From contig NZ_JAJFET010000001.1 of NCBI RefSeq assembly GCF_020707215.1, positions 744,001-808,000 on the forward strand: DNA of 64,000 nucleotides, given 5' to 3'. How positions within the stretch are numbered: the first letter of the stretch is position 1; each line of letters begins with the position of its first letter. The notes below the pieces were generated by a model. That model did not search any database, was not told the origin of the DNA, and saw only the letters and a program-made list of their open reading frames with translations. Both the position numbers and the translations under genes were made by a program. Shown here piece by piece: positions 1-10,254 of the stretch. This DNA is from Sphingomonas sp. PL-96 (lineage in GTDB: Bacteria; Pseudomonadota; Alphaproteobacteria; Sphingomonadales; Sphingomonadaceae).

Positions 1-1
1 G

Positions 2-1012
2 CCGCGCGAGCGCAACGCCGCCTTCCTGAAGGCGCAGGAAACGCTGCTCGCCAATGGCATTACCGCCACCGCCGACATGGGAACCACGCTTGACGACTGG
101 CTGACCTTTCGCCGGATGGGCGACATCGGCCAGCTACGTCTGCGCATCATGAGCTATTCGGCAGGCGTCGACGTGGCGCTTCAGGTCGGCGGCAACGGCC
201 CCACGCCCTGGCTCTATGCGGACAAGCTGCGCATGGGCGGGGTCAAGCTTTACGCCGACGGCGCGCTCGGATCGCGCGGCGCCTGGCTCAAGCGGCCCTA
301 TGCCGATGCGCCCAAGGAGAGCGGCCTCGGCTTCCTTGCCGATGACCAGCTGCTCAACCTGATGAGCCGCAGCGCGATGGACGGCTTCCAGATCGCCATC
401 CACGCGATCGGCGACCGCGCCAACGCGCAGGCGCTCGACGCGATCGCGGAGATCGCCTCCACCTACAAGGACGATCGCCGCTGGCGGATCGAGCATGCGC
501 AGATCGTCGATCCGGTCGATCTGCCGCGGTTTGGCCAATATGGTATCATCCCTTCGATGCAGCCGGTGCACCAGACCTCCGACCGCCTGATGGTGGAGGC
601 GCGGCTGGGACTGGACCGGCTGGCGGGCGCCTATGCCTGGGCGAGCCTGCTCAAGCAGAGCGGCCACCTGGCGTTCGGCTCCGACTATCCGGTGGAAAGC
701 CCCAATCCGTTCGTCGGCTGGGCAGCCGCCTTCACGCGCCAGGATCCGCAGGGCCAGCCCGCCGGCGGCTGGCAGCCTCAGGAGGCGGTCACCAAGCTCC
801 AAGCGTGGCGCGCCTTCACCACCGATGCGGCCTATGCGGGCTTTGCCGACAAGCGCTTCGGTACGCTGGCGCCGGGCATGCGTGCCGACTTCCTGATCGT
901 CGACCGCGACCCGAGCGAAGCGACGCCCGAGGCATTGCGCGACACGCGCGTGCTGGAGACCTGGGTGGGGGGCGAAAAGATGTGGAGCGGCTCGGGCGGC
1001 GTTTCGCGCTGA
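2..1012 (+). CDS. Amidohydrolase family 3 (YtcJ-like), 3' part
   Basis: The frame is open from the first bases of the window, so this is the C-terminal ~336 residues of a gene that starts upstream. The first ATG (77) is internal. Known family: YtcJ/amidohydrolase_3 metal-dependent hydrolases of the TIM-barrel superfamily. Seen: the conserved GVKLYADGALGSRGAWL segment, the metal-binding IHAIGDRA and EHAQIV histidines, and the late GSDYPVE aspartate, followed by the C-terminal barrel-closing segment ending in VLETWVGGEKMW. The N-terminal HxH metal motif and any signal peptide lie outside the window. Substrate cannot be told from sequence; relatives act on amide or imide bonds and some are secreted. 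The next gene follows after 76 bases on the same strand. Confidence 0.85.
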   Translation, partial: PRERNAAFLKAQETLLANGITATADMGTTLDDWLTFRRMGDIGQLRLRIMSYSAGVDVALQVGGNGPTPWLYADKLRMGGVKLYADGALGSRGAWLKRPYADAPKESGLGFLADDQLLNLMSRSAMDGFQIAIHAIGDRANAQALDAIAEIASTYKDDRRWRIEHAQIVDPVDLPRFGQYGIIPSMQPVHQTSDRLMVEARLGLDRLAGAYAWASLLKQSGHLAFGSDYPVESPNPFVGWAAAFTRQDPQGQPAGGWQPQEAVTKLQAWRAFTTDAAYAGFADKRFGTLAPGMRADFLIVDRDPSEATPEALRDTRVLETWVGGEKMWSGSGGVSR

Positions 1013-1088
1013 CCCATCCGCCTTCTCGTGCGTTCGGATGGGGCAGGGGCGGCAACGCCCTGCCCCAGCGGCCAGCAGAGGAGAAGGC

Positions 1089-1868
1089 ATGATCCGGCTG
1101 TTTCACGTCAGCGACGTCCATTTCGGCGCGGAGGACGCGGCGGCAGTCGCCTGGTTCGACCGCGCGGTGAAGGCCGAGAAGCCCGACGCGATCATCATGA
1201 CCGGCGACCTGACGATGCGCGCGCGCAGCCGCGAGTTCGAACAGGCGTCGGCGTGGCTGGAAGGGTTGCAGCGGCCGACGACGGTGGAGGTGGGCAACCA
1301 CGACCTGCCGTATTTCAACCCGTTCGCGCGCTTCCTGATGCCCTACCACCGCTACAAGCAGCTCGAGCGCGTGATCGAGAAACCGCTCGATATCCGTGGG
1401 ATCACGGTCGTGCCGCTCAAGACCACCGCCCGGTTCCAGCTGCGGTGGAACTGGTCCAAGGGGTTCGTCGGCAAGCGCGCGCTTCAGAGGTCGCTGAGCC
1501 TGCTCGACGCCGCGCCCAAGGGCGATCTCGTGTTCGTCGCGGCGCACCATCCGCTGATCGAGGCTGGGACGCGCTCGACGGCGGAAACCCGTCACGGTCG
1601 GGAAGCGCTGGAGGCGCTGGCCGCGGCAGGCGTCGATGCCGTGCTCTCGGGCCATGTCCATGACCCCTTCGATGTGGAGGAGGTCGTCAACGGCCGCTCG
1701 ATCCGGCTGGTCGGCGCCGGCACCCTGTCGGTGCGCACCCGCGACAATCCGCCTTCGTTCAACGAGATCCGCATCGCGGACGGCAAGTTCGAGACCATCG
1801 CCCGCCGCATGGGGGAGGCGGACTATACGGTCACCGAGCCGCAGGTGGCTGCGGAGCCGGTTGGGTAG
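1089..1868 (+). CDS. Calcineurin-like metallophosphoesterase
   Basis: A 259-residue protein with the complete dimetal phosphoesterase signature in order: SDVHFG (residues 8-13), TGDLT (about 37-41), GNHD (about 69-72), a lone AAHHPL histidine pair and GHVHDP near residue 190. Such enzymes hydrolyse phosphomonoesters or phosphodiesters (cyclic nucleotides, lipid A precursors, nucleic acids); nothing in the sequence fixes the substrate. The ATG at 1089 is chosen because GAGGAGAAGG lies just upstream; an in-frame upstream start at 1038 would extend across the intergenic gap and lacks family similarity. No signal peptide, so probably cytoplasmic. It faces the methyltransferase convergently, 48 bases away. 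Confidence 0.9.
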   Translation: MIRLFHVSDVHFGAEDAAAVAWFDRAVKAEKPDAIIMTGDLTMRARSREFEQASAWLEGLQRPTTVEVGNHDLPYFNPFARFLMPYHRYKQLERVIEKPLDIRGITVVPLKTTARFQLRWNWSKGFVGKRALQRSLSLLDAAPKGDLVFVAAHHPLIEAGTRSTAETRHGREALEALAAAGVDAVLSGHVHDPFDVEEVVNGRSIRLVGAGTLSVRTRDNPPSFNEIRIADGKFETIARRMGEADYTVTEPQVAAEPVG

Positions 1869-1916
1869 CGAACGTCCACAAAGGCGTGCCGCGCGGTGCG
1901 GGCATGCGCTGCCTAC

Positions 1917-2693
1917 CTACCGAACCCGCGTCCCGATCAGGGTGCCCTTGGTCCCGCGATTCACGAGCTCGAAGCGGAAGTTCGGCCAGCGCTTGCGCCA
2001 CCGTGCCGCAATCACCCGCTCGCCCGGACGCGCCGCATCGTCGAGCATCACCGTACCGCCGACAGGCAGGCGGTCGAACAGCGTTTCCGCAGCCCCCCGC
2101 ACGAACGGGTGGATACTCCACGGCGGGCCGTCGATCAGCAGCAGGTCGATGCTGTCGGGCACGGGGCTCGTGTCGTACCAGGCGCCGTGCCAGTCGTTCG
2201 GTGCCGGGCGCAGCGGCACCGCATGCAGCGCGGCCTCGACGCCGTGGTCGTGCAGCCAGTCCCGTGTCGCGCGCACGAAACCCGAATGCTGGTCCAGGCT
2301 GGTGAGCCGACCGCCGCCATGTCGCTGCAGTGCCTTGGCCGTGACCAGGCTCGATGCTCCCGCGCCAAGCTCCACGACGCTGCGCGGGTGGGTCGCCTTG
2401 ATATGATCGACGATCAGCGAGAGGTAGCCCGTATCCGCCTTCCAGCTGCCGAGGTTCGGCAGCGCGTCGGGGGCAAGGCCCAGGTCCTCGATCAGCGCGG
2501 CCTTGGCCGAAGCGGATCCGCCCGACAGGCTGCGCAGCAGCCACGGCCACTGGATCAGCGCAAAGCCGAGCGTCATCAGAGTCTCGACAATGGTGCGGTT
2601 CAGCTCGTCCTGCCAGCCATCGGCATGGGCCAGCGGCAGGAACGACGTCGTCTCGCGCGACGTCACGCCGCGATGCTCCGCACGGGGAAGCAC
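1917..2693 (-). CDS. Class I SAM-dependent methyltransferase
   Basis: About 258 residues with SAM-binding motif I (VVELGAGASSLV, residues ~106-117), an acidic end of the second strand (LTSLDQH) and a motif IV-like LLLIDGPPW, all typical of Rossmann-fold class I methyltransferases of the FkbM/Methyltransf_24 type. The N-terminal ~60 residues contain a hydrophobic amphipathic stretch (TLGFALIQWPWLL). The start is uncertain: GTG at 2693 is the longest, and other GTG/ATG codons follow. No neighbour identifies the acceptor molecule. It sits alone between the metallophosphoesterase and the ribosomal protein operon, whose terminator lies just upstream of its start. Confidence 0.75.
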   Translation of the reverse strand: MLPRAEHRGVTSRETTSFLPLAHADGWQDELNRTIVETLMTLGFALIQWPWLLRSLSGGSASAKAALIEDLGLAPDALPNLGSWKADTGYLSLIVDHIKATHPRSVVELGAGASSLVTAKALQRHGGGRLTSLDQHSGFVRATRDWLHDHGVEAALHAVPLRPAPNDWHGAWYDTSPVPDSIDLLLIDGPPWSIHPFVRGAAETLFDRLPVGGTVMLDDAARPGERVIAARWRKRWPNFRFELVNRGTKGTLIGTRVR

Positions 2694-2784
2694 CAGGGCG
2701 CGGCACAGGTCGTCGGGATCACCACGAGGGTCCTTTTACGCGAGGTCCGGCGCGCTGCTAACACCCAGGGGAGCCGGGGCAAAC

Positions 2785-2817
2785 AAAAAGGGCGGCCCCT
2801 TGCGGGAGCCGCCCTTC
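2785..2817 (-). terminator. Intrinsic terminator of rplM-rpsI
   Basis: On the minus strand, 20 bases after the rpsI stop, a 9-bp GC-rich stem (AAGGGCGGC / GCCGCCCTT) with an 11-base CCC/GGG-containing loop is followed directly by a run of Ts. This is a textbook Rho-independent terminator and the only one in the window with a clear T tract. Confidence 0.88.
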
Positions 2818-2837
2818 GAAATGCGATGAGCTGTCGC

Positions 2838-3401
2838 TTAGCGCTTCGAGAACTGGAAGCTACGACGGGCCTTCGCCTTGCCGTACTTCTTACGCTCGAC
2901 GGCGCGGCTGTCGCGGGTCAGGAACCCGGCGGCCTTGATCGGCGCGCGCAGCACCGGCTCATAGCGGGTGATCGCCTGGCTGATGCCGTGCTTCACCGCA
3001 CCGGCCTGGCCGGACAGACCGCCGCCCTTGACGGTGCAGATCACGTCATACTGCCCCTCACGCTCGGCGATGCCGAACGGCTGGTTAATGACGAGGCGCA
3101 GCGTCGGACGCGCGAAATAGACTTCCTGGTCACGACCGTTGATCGTGATCTTGCCCGAACCCGGCTTCAGCCAGACGCGAGCAACCGCGTCCTTGCGGCG
3201 GCCGGTCGCATAGGCGCGACCGTACTGGTCGATTTCCTGCGGGCGCAGCGGCGTGGCCGGACGCGCCGGCACTTCGGGAGCCGCAGCGTCGGGAGCCGGA
3301 GCCGCGTCGGTCGAGGTCGTCGCAGGCGCTGCCTGCGGAGCGACCGCTGCCTGCTGGGTCAGGTTGCCCAGGTCGGACAGGGACTGGCGATTGTCGGACA
3401 T
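2838..3401 (-). CDS. rpsI: 30S ribosomal protein S9 (uS9) with long N-terminal extension
   Basis: uS9 of the small subunit; its C-terminal tail reaches the ribosomal P site. Residues ~57-187 match S9: [18 protein letters not shown] near the start of the domain, [18 protein letters not shown] in the middle and the basic tail [17 protein letters not shown]. Family length is about 130 residues; here 187, because the first ~55 are an Ala/Pro-rich, low-complexity extension. The ATG overlaps the TGA of rplM by one base, so translation is probably coupled. The standard rplM-rpsI operon ends at the terminator just downstream. Confidence 0.97.
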   Translation of the reverse strand: MSDNRQSLSDLGNLTQQAAVAPQAAPATTSTDAAPAPDAAAPEVPARPATPLRPQEIDQYGRAYATGRRKDAVARVWLKPGSGKITINGRDQEVYFARPTLRLVINQPFGIAEREGQYDVICTVKGGGLSGQAGAVKHGISQAITRYEPVLRAPIKAAGFLTRDSRAVERKKYGKAKARRSFQFSKR

Positions 3402-3880
3402 CAGGCGCCCACCTTGTTCTTGCGGTTCATGCCCGCGATATCGAGGACTTCGGGGTTCTGGGCCTCGTGCGGGTGCTCGGTGCCCTTGAAGATGCGCAGG
3501 TTGCGCATCTGCTGACGGCCAAGCGGGCCGCGCGGGATCATGCGCTCAACCGCCTTCTCCAGGATGCGCTCCGGGAAACGACCCTCGAGGATCTTGTCCG
3601 CGCGCACTTCCTTGAGACCACCAGCATAGCCGGTGTGCTTGTAGTAGAGCTTCTGCGTCAGCTTCTTGCCGGTGAACCGCACCTTGTCCGCGTTGATGAC
3701 GACGACGTTGTCGCCGCAATCGACGTGCGGGGTAAAGCTCGTCTTGTGCTTGCCGCGCAGGACGTTGGCGATGATCGTCGCTGCGCGACCGACCACCAGG
3801 CCTTCGGCATCAACGATATGCCACTTCTTCTCCACCTCGTGCGGCTTGGCCGACTTGGTGGTCTTCATCAGCGCCTTCAT
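3401..3880 (-). CDS. rplM: 50S ribosomal protein L13 (uL13)
   Basis: Early-assembling large-subunit protein, 159 residues from the chosen start. Seen: [16 protein letters not shown], the basic [20 protein letters not shown] segment, [14 protein letters not shown] and the late [20 protein letters not shown], all diagnostic for L13. The start at 3880 ([13 protein letters not shown]) gives a normal-length protein; a longer in-frame start at 3922 falls in the leader. First gene of the rplM-rpsI operon. A hairpin (3926-3945) and a sigma70-like promoter candidate lie in the 160-base leader. Confidence 0.96.
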   Translation of the reverse strand: MKALMKTTKSAKPHEVEKKWHIVDAEGLVVGRAATIIANVLRGKHKTSFTPHVDCGDNVVVINADKVRFTGKKLTQKLYYKHTGYAGGLKEVRADKILEGRFPERILEKAVERMIPRGPLGRQQMRNLRIFKGTEHPHEAQNPEVLDIAGMNRKNKVGA

Positions 3881-3957
3881 GGGCTTGAGACCTCTTTGCT
3901 GGGTCGTTGCTAGGTGCAACACGCTTGTCCCCGAACGCGGGGGCAGCGAACAACGGC

Positions 3958-3986
3958 CGAATGCGCGAGAGCGGCTGCAAAGTCAA
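3958..3986 (-). promoter_or_regulatory. rplM: Candidate sigma70-type promoter of rplM-rpsI
   Basis: On the minus strand, CTTGACT (-35 hexamer TTGACT at 3986-3981) is followed after 17 bases by CATTCG (3963-3958), a weak -10. The -35 and spacing fit alphaproteobacterial housekeeping promoters; the -10 is poor. The transcript would carry an 8-bp hairpin (3926-3945, CCCCG/CGGGG core, loop AACG) before the start codon, whose regulatory role, if any, is unknown. Confidence 0.4.
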
Positions 3987-4040
3987 GCAAACCGGGGCTT
4001 TGCTGACGGGTATCTAAATACCACAGGGCGAAAGCGGGAG

Positions 4041-5096
4041 TTACGTACGCCGTCGTCCGACCGCGTGCGCGCCCCAGGCGACGCTTGCCACCAGCAGCGC
4101 GCCGACCAGCTGGTGCGATGCCGCCAGGACGATGTTGACGCCCGTCATCACGGTCGCGATGCCAAGCAGGATCTGGATGCCGAACGCGCTGTGGATGGCG
4201 ATCGACGCCCGCCGATCGCCTCCGCGCTTGGCAAGCCGTGCCAGCACCACCAGCGCCGCCACGGTCACCCACGCCCACCAGCGATGGACGAAGTGGATCA
4301 GGAAGGGGTCGTTGAAGAGCGCGCTCACCAGGCTGCGGTGCTGCAGAACGCCCTCCGGAAAGAAGCGTCCGTTCATCAGCGGCCACTCGTTCGTCACAAG
4401 CCCCGCGTTCAGCCCGGCGGTGAAGGCGCCGAACAGCAGCTGGATCAGCAACACCAGCCCCACGGCAAGACCGGCGCCGGTCAGCCGTGCCGGCCGGCTT
4501 GCCGGATCGCGCGCCAGGTCGCGCAGGTCCAGCGCCGTCCACACCAGCCCCGCCAGGATGAACAGCGCGGTGAGCAGGTGAGTCGCAAGCCGGAAGTGGC
4601 TGACGTCAGTCCGCTCGACCAGCCCGGACGCGACCATCCACCAGCCGATCGCGCCCTGCAGCCCGCCCAGCGTCAGCAATGCTACCAGCCGCCAGCCATA
4701 GCCGCGCGGGATCGCACGCTTCCACGCGAACCACAGCAGCGGGAGGGCAAAGGCGACGCCGATCAGCCGGCCGAGCAGCCGGTGAAGATATTCCCAGAAG
4801 AAGATCGCCTGGAACCCGGCCAGGGTCATGCCCTGGTTGAGCTGCTGATATTCTGGGATGCGCTTGTAGTTGTCGAACTCCGCCTGCCATTGCTCGGCAT
4901 TGAGCGGCGGGATCACGCCCGTCAGCGGCTTCCACTCGGTGATCGACAGCCCCGACTCGGTCAGCCGGGTGATGCCGCCCACGACCACCATCAGCACGAT
5001 CAGGCATGCGACGGCGAGGAGCCATGTGGCGATTGCTGCGGGACGGGGGCGGGGGGCCGGCACTGCGGCGGCCGGTGCAATGGAGGGGCGGGCCAT
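4041..5096 (-). CDS. ctaA: Heme A synthase (COX15/CtaA)
   Basis: Integral membrane enzyme that oxidises the C8 methyl of heme O to the formyl group of heme A for aa3-type cytochrome oxidase. About 351 residues with eight predicted hydrophobic segments in two four-helix halves. Seen: GGITRLTESGLSITEWKPLTG after helix 1, and histidines that ligate heme in the family: EYLHRLLGR, SHFRLATHLL, HFVHRWWAW and ASHQLVGA. The ATG at 5096 is preferred over an upstream GTG (5141), which adds an unconserved arginine-rich stretch. Oxidase subunit genes are not in the window. Divergent from the merC-like gene. Confidence 0.94.
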   Translation of the reverse strand: MARPSIAPAAAVPAPRPRPAAIATWLLAVACLIVLMVVVGGITRLTESGLSITEWKPLTGVIPPLNAEQWQAEFDNYKRIPEYQQLNQGMTLAGFQAIFFWEYLHRLLGRLIGVAFALPLLWFAWKRAIPRGYGWRLVALLTLGGLQGAIGWWMVASGLVERTDVSHFRLATHLLTALFILAGLVWTALDLRDLARDPASRPARLTGAGLAVGLVLLIQLLFGAFTAGLNAGLVTNEWPLMNGRFFPEGVLQHRSLVSALFNDPFLIHFVHRWWAWVTVAALVVLARLAKRGGDRRASIAIHSAFGIQILLGIATVMTGVNIVLAASHQLVGALLVASVAWGAHAVGRRRT

Positions 5097-5163
5097 GCCC
5101 CCCGCTCTACGCGGTGCCGCCACCCGCGTCGATGCCAACACGCCCGGCTGCTCCGATCAAAAT

Positions 5164-5176
5164 GTGATGTTGTAAC
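5164..5176. promoter_or_regulatory. AT-rich imperfect dyad, possible Zur/Fur-family operator
   Basis: GTGATGTTGTAAC sits 31 bases before the merC-like start, in an AT-rich island between divergent ctaA and the merC-zur pair. It shares most positions with the GTTAT-n-ATAAC type sites reported for Zur in other proteobacteria, but the two halves are only half symmetrical. Inferred only: the Zur-like regulator encoded two genes downstream could act here. Confidence 0.25.
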
Positions 5177-5206
5177 GTGTGTCGCCCGGGGCTATGTCGA
5201 TGAACA

Positions 5207-5581
5207 ATGTCCACCAGCATCTCCTTGCAGCGTGACGCCCTGCTCGATCGATTCGCGATCGGGATCTCGGGCCTGTGCGTCGTGCACTGCGTGGCGAGCG
5301 TGCTGTTCCTGGGGCTGTTCGCCTCGGCCGCCGGCGCGCTGATGAACCCCCTGTTCCACGAAGTCGGGCTGGCGCTGGCGATCGGCTTCGGTGCGCTGGC
5401 GCTCGGGCGCGGCATGATGACGCATGGCTATATGATGCCGGCTGCGATCGGCGGGCTGGGGCTCGGCGTCATGATGGGCGCGCTGCACCTGCCGCATGGC
5501 GGGGGCGAGACGCTGTGGACGATCATCGGCGTGGCGCTGCTGGCGCTGGGCCACGACCTCAACCGGCGCGCCCTGGCCTGA
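5207..5581 (+). CDS. MerC-domain small membrane protein
   Basis: A 124-residue protein with about four hydrophobic segments. The first carries a Cys-x3-Cys pair (GLCVVHC, residues 23-28), the metal-thiol motif of MerC-type transporters. MerC proteins move Hg(II) across the inner membrane in mer operons, but no merR, merA, merP or merT is nearby. Many alphaproteobacterial MerC-domain proteins stand beside a Zur-type regulator instead, as here (the zur-like gene follows after 49 bases on the same strand), so a role in zinc or other thiophilic metal handling is a reasonable inference. Histidines near the C terminus (HLPHGGG) could assist binding. Confidence 0.75.
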   Translation: MSTSISLQRDALLDRFAIGISGLCVVHCVASVLFLGLFASAAGALMNPLFHEVGLALAIGFGALALGRGMMTHGYMMPAAIGGLGLGVMMGALHLPHGGGETLWTIIGVALLALGHDLNRRALA

Positions 5582-5630
5582 CATCCCGCCGCGGCTTGCC
5601 GCAGAACCGGCGGAGGCTTATCTCACCGCC

Positions 5631-6089
5631 ATGCACGCACACGACCATCACGAACATTCGGGCGAAGCGCTGTCGCGCGTCGCGGAAGCGACTCTGGTCC
5701 GTTCGGGCGAGCAGTGGACGGCGATGCGCGCGCGGATTTTTTCCGTGCTGGCCGGCTTCGAGAAGCCGGCGTCGGCCTATGACATCGCCGACGCGGTGTC
5801 GCAGGCAGAGGGGCGTCGGGTGGCACCCAACAGCGTCTACCGCATCCTCGATCTGTTCGTGAACGCGAACCTGGCACGGCGGGTCGAAAGCGCCAACGCC
5901 TATGTCGCCAACGCGCACCCGGATTGCCTGCACGACTGCATCTTCCTGGTGTGCGACAGCTGCGGGCAAACGACTCACATCGACGACGACAGCATCACCG
6001 GCACCGTCCGTTCGGCAGCAGCCAGCGCGGGCTTTGCGGCCGTTCGCCCGGTGATCGAGGTCCGAGGAAAGTGCGCCGCCTGCCGATAA
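5631..6089 (+). CDS. zur: Fur-family transcriptional regulator, Zur-like
   Basis: A 152-residue Fur-superfamily repressor. Seen: a His-rich start (HAHDHHEH), a winged-helix with the family helix SVYRILDLFVNANLARRV, then the dimerisation domain with HPDCLHDCIFLVCDSCGQ and a terminal CAAC pair. The two CxxC pairs form the structural zinc site in Zur and many Fur proteins. The neighbouring MerC-type membrane gene and the lack of the HHDH-type Fur iron motif favour Zur over Fur, but this is inference. The ATG at 5631 has GGAGG about 15 bases upstream, slightly far. It probably regulates the divergent 5.1-5.2 kb promoter region. Confidence 0.8.
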   Translation: MHAHDHHEHSGEALSRVAEATLVRSGEQWTAMRARIFSVLAGFEKPASAYDIADAVSQAEGRRVAPNSVYRILDLFVNANLARRVESANAYVANAHPDCLHDCIFLVCDSCGQTTHIDDDSITGTVRSAAASAGFAAVRPVIEVRGKCAACR

Positions 6090-6152
6090 GCCAGCTCTTT
6101 GCGATGGTTGCAGGCAATCGACACTGCGCGCCGCCCGCGCTAAGCCTGGTTG

Positions 6153-8078
6153 ATGGTAGACGTTCCTAACACGCCGCTGCTCGACACGGTCGTGACGCCC
6201 GCGGATCTGCGGTCGCTCAAACCCACGCAGCTGCGCCAGCTTGCCGACGAGCTGCGGCTGGAAACCATCTCGGCGGTCGGCAGCACCGGCGGTCACCTGG
6301 GATCCGGCCTGGGCGTGGTCGAGCTGACGACGGCGATCCATTATGTGTTCAACACGCCCGACGACCGGCTGATCTGGGACGTCGGCCATCAATGCTATCC
6401 GCACAAGATCTTGACGGGCCGTCGCGAGCGCATCCGCACGATCCGCCAGGGCGGCGGGCTGTCCGGCTTCACCAAGCGCAGCGAAAGCGAATACGACCCG
6501 TTCGGCGCGGCGCACAGCTCGACCTCGATCTCGGCCGCGATCGGCTTTGCCATCGCCAACAAGCTCGCGGATCGTCCGGGCAAGGCGATCGCCGTCATCG
6601 GCGACGGCTCGATGTCGGCCGGCATGGCCTATGAGGCGATGAACAATGCCGAACAGGCGGGCAACCGCCTGGTCGTGATCCTCAACGACAACGACATGTC
6701 GATCGCACCGCCGGTCGGCGGGCTGTCAGCCTATCTGTCGCGCATCGTGTCCAGCCGCGGATTCCTGGGGCTGCGCGAGACGCTGAAGAAGGTCGCGCGT
6801 CGCCTGCCGCGCCCGCTGCATTCGGCCGCACGCAAGACCGACGAGTTCGCCCGCGGCATGACCATGGGCGGGACGCTGTTCGAGGAACTCGGCTTCTATT
6901 ACGTGGGGCCGGTCGACGGCCACAACCTCGACCACCTGATCCCGGTGCTGGAGAATATCCGCGATGCGGAGGAAGGCCCGATCCTGCTCCACGTCGTGAC
7001 GCAAAAGGGCAAGGGCTATGCCCCGGCCGAGGCGTCGGCCGACAAGTACCATGGCGTCCAGAAGTTCGACGTCATCACCGGCACCCAGGCCAAGGCGCCG
7101 CCGGGACCGCCGAGCTATACCAACGTCTTTGCCCAGGCGCTGCTGGCAGAGGGCGAGCGCGATCCGACGATCTGCGCGATCACCGCGGCAATGCCGTCGG
7201 GCACCGGCCTGGACAAGTTCCAGGCGCGCTTCCCCACCCGCACCTTCGACGTCGGCATCGCCGAGCAGCATGCCGTCACCTTCGCCGCCGGCCTCGCCGC
7301 GCAGGGGATGCGGCCGTTCTGCGCCATCTATTCGACGTTCCTGCAGCGCGCCTATGACCAGGTGGTCCACGACGTCGCGATCCAGAACCTGCCGGTCCGC
7401 TTCGCGATCGACCGCGCCGGGCTGGTCGGCGCTGACGGCGCGACTCACGCCGGCAGCTTCGACGTCACCTACCTGGCGACGCTCCCCAACATGGTCGTGA
7501 TGGCCGCTGCCGACGAGGCGGAGCTGGTCCATATGACTCACACGGCCGCGCTCTATGACGCAGGTCCAATCGCGCTGCGCTATCCGCGCGGCAACGGCGT
7601 CGGCGTGCCGCTGCCGACCACGCCCGAGCGGCTGGAGATCGGCAAGGGCCGCCTCGTGCGCGAGGGCAAGAAGGTCGCGATCCTCTCGCTCGGTACCCGC
7701 CTGGAAGAGGCGCTCAAGGCCGCCGACCAGCTGGAGGCCAAGGGGCTGTCGACCACGGTCGCCGACCTGCGCTTCGCCAAGCCGCTCGACGAGGCGCTGA
7801 TCCGCCGCCTGCTCACCACCCATGAGGTCGCGGTGACGCTGGAGGAGGGCGCGATCGGGGGCCTGGGCGCCCACGTCCTCACCTATGCCAGCGACGAGGG
7901 GCTGATCGACGCGGGTCTGAAGCTGCGCACCATGCGCCTGCCCGACGTGTTCCAGGACCAGGACAAGCCCGAAAAACAGTATGACGAGGCCGGCCTCAAC
8001 GCGCCGCAAATCATCGACACGGTGCTGAAGGCGCTCCGCTGGAACGAAAGCGGTATCGAGGCGCGCAAGCCGGCGTAA
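6153..8078 (+). CDS. dxs: 1-deoxy-D-xylulose-5-phosphate synthase
   Basis: First enzyme of the MEP isoprenoid pathway: condenses pyruvate and glyceraldehyde 3-phosphate with TPP to give DXP, which also feeds thiamine and pyridoxal. 641 residues, normal length. Seen: [16 protein letters not shown] (~78-93), the TPP motif [17 protein letters not shown] (~150-166) with [16 protein letters not shown] in the pyrimidine-binding domain, and [17 protein letters not shown]; the C-terminal transketolase domain follows. TTG (6150) and ATG (6153) are adjacent; ATG is taken. In carotenoid-producing sphingomonads this step supplies carotenoids, ubiquinone and hopanoids. Followed by paired palindromes and a convergent globin gene. 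Confidence 0.97.
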   Translation: MVDVPNTPLLDTVVTPADLRSLKPTQLRQLADELRLETISAVGSTGGHLGSGLGVVELTTAIHYVFNTPDDRLIWDVGHQCYPHKILTGRRERIRTIRQGGGLSGFTKRSESEYDPFGAAHSSTSISAAIGFAIANKLADRPGKAIAVIGDGSMSAGMAYEAMNNAEQAGNRLVVILNDNDMSIAPPVGGLSAYLSRIVSSRGFLGLRETLKKVARRLPRPLHSAARKTDEFARGMTMGGTLFEELGFYYVGPVDGHNLDHLIPVLENIRDAEEGPILLHVVTQKGKGYAPAEASADKYHGVQKFDVITGTQAKAPPGPPSYTNVFAQALLAEGERDPTICAITAAMPSGTGLDKFQARFPTRTFDVGIAEQHAVTFAAGLAAQGMRPFCAIYSTFLQRAYDQVVHDVAIQNLPVRFAIDRAGLVGADGATHAGSFDVTYLATLPNMVVMAAADEAELVHMTHTAALYDAGPIALRYPRGNGVGVPLPTTPERLEIGKGRLVREGKKVAILSLGTRLEEALKAADQLEAKGLSTTVADLRFAKPLDEALIRRLLTTHEVAVTLEEGAIGGLGAHVLTYASDEGLIDAGLKLRTMRLPDVFQDQDKPEKQYDEAGLNAPQIIDTVLKALRWNESGIEARKPA

Positions 8079-8101
8079 CCCGGAGCGTTCACCGCAACGA
8101 A

Positions 8102-8189
8102 CTGTGCTCCTGCGGAGGCAGGAGCACAGGGTTGCACACGCCGCAAGCCATTGTTCTGCCTGGCTCTAGGCTCCTGCCTGCGCAGGAGC
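8102..8189. repeat. Paired extragenic palindromes (REP-like), copy A
   Basis: Two stem-loops of one family. The first (8102-8129) has a perfect 12-bp stem CTGTGCTCCTGC/GCAGGAGCACAG with loop GGAG. The second (8170-8189) has stem GCTCCTGC/GCAGGAGC and loop CTGC. They lie 40 bases apart in the convergent gap between dxs and the globin gene, so they may also end transcription from both sides. Related pairs occur at 13186 and 37879. Confidence 0.75.
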
Positions 8190-8198
8190 ACGGTGCGC

Positions 8199-8624
8199 TC
8201 AAACCTCCGCTGCTCCCGCCCGCAGCAGCATCGCATGTGCCATGCGCAGGAACGACTGCTGCATCTGCGCGCCCAGCGTTCGTTCAACGCGAGTCTCGGC
8301 CAGGGCGCGGCTCATCGCGTGCACCCATTGCCGGGCAGTCTCGCGCGTGATCGGCATCGCCCCGTGCGCCGACATGATGCAGGCGCCCGGCCGCGCCACG
8401 AACCAGTCCCTGGGGCCGCCTAGCCAGGCGCTGAGGAACTGCGTGAGCGACACCCGCACCGGCAGCAGGTCCGCGTCGTGCATCGCGCGCAGCTCTGCGT
8501 ATTCCGGCTCATGCTCCATCAGGTCGTAGAAGCGATCCACGACCAGCCGCACGCCGTCCGCTCCGCCGATCCGGTCGTACAGGCTTGGCGGTGCGGCCGT
8601 CGCGGGGGCAGGGGCAGCAGTCAT
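8199..8624 (-). CDS. Group II truncated hemoglobin
   Basis: A 141-residue globin of the 2/2 (truncated) fold. Seen: LYDRIGG at the start of the domain, B10 tyrosine in DRFYDLM (residue ~33), the proximal histidine in SAHGAMPI (residue ~87) and a G8 tryptophan in RQWVHAM, a combination typical of group II (trHbO) proteins. Such globins bind O2 or NO and are linked to oxygen handling and nitrosative or oxidative defence; the physiological role here is not known. The first ~12 residues are an Ala/Pro-rich tail. It stands alone, convergent with dxs, and ~94 bases downstream of the CoA-transferase gene on the same strand. Confidence 0.88.
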   Translation of the reverse strand: MTAAPAPATAAPPSLYDRIGGADGVRLVVDRFYDLMEHEPEYAELRAMHDADLLPVRVSLTQFLSAWLGGPRDWFVARPGACIMSAHGAMPITRETARQWVHAMSRALAETRVERTLGAQMQQSFLRMAHAMLLRAGAAEV

Positions 8625-8718
8625 CGAGGAACTCCGGGCGAAGCAGGGCAGGGTAGCTCCTGCACGACGCGGCGCACAGCGGCCTTGATCTCGCGCAACG
8701 CCTGTCTCGGCCGCGCCC

Positions 8719-10254
<1,536 letters not shown>

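Noticed and set aside
3926..3945. Hairpin in the rplM leader as an L13 autoregulatory leader
   Set aside because: A simple 8-bp stem; described L13 leader motifs are from other phyla and I see no conserved match.
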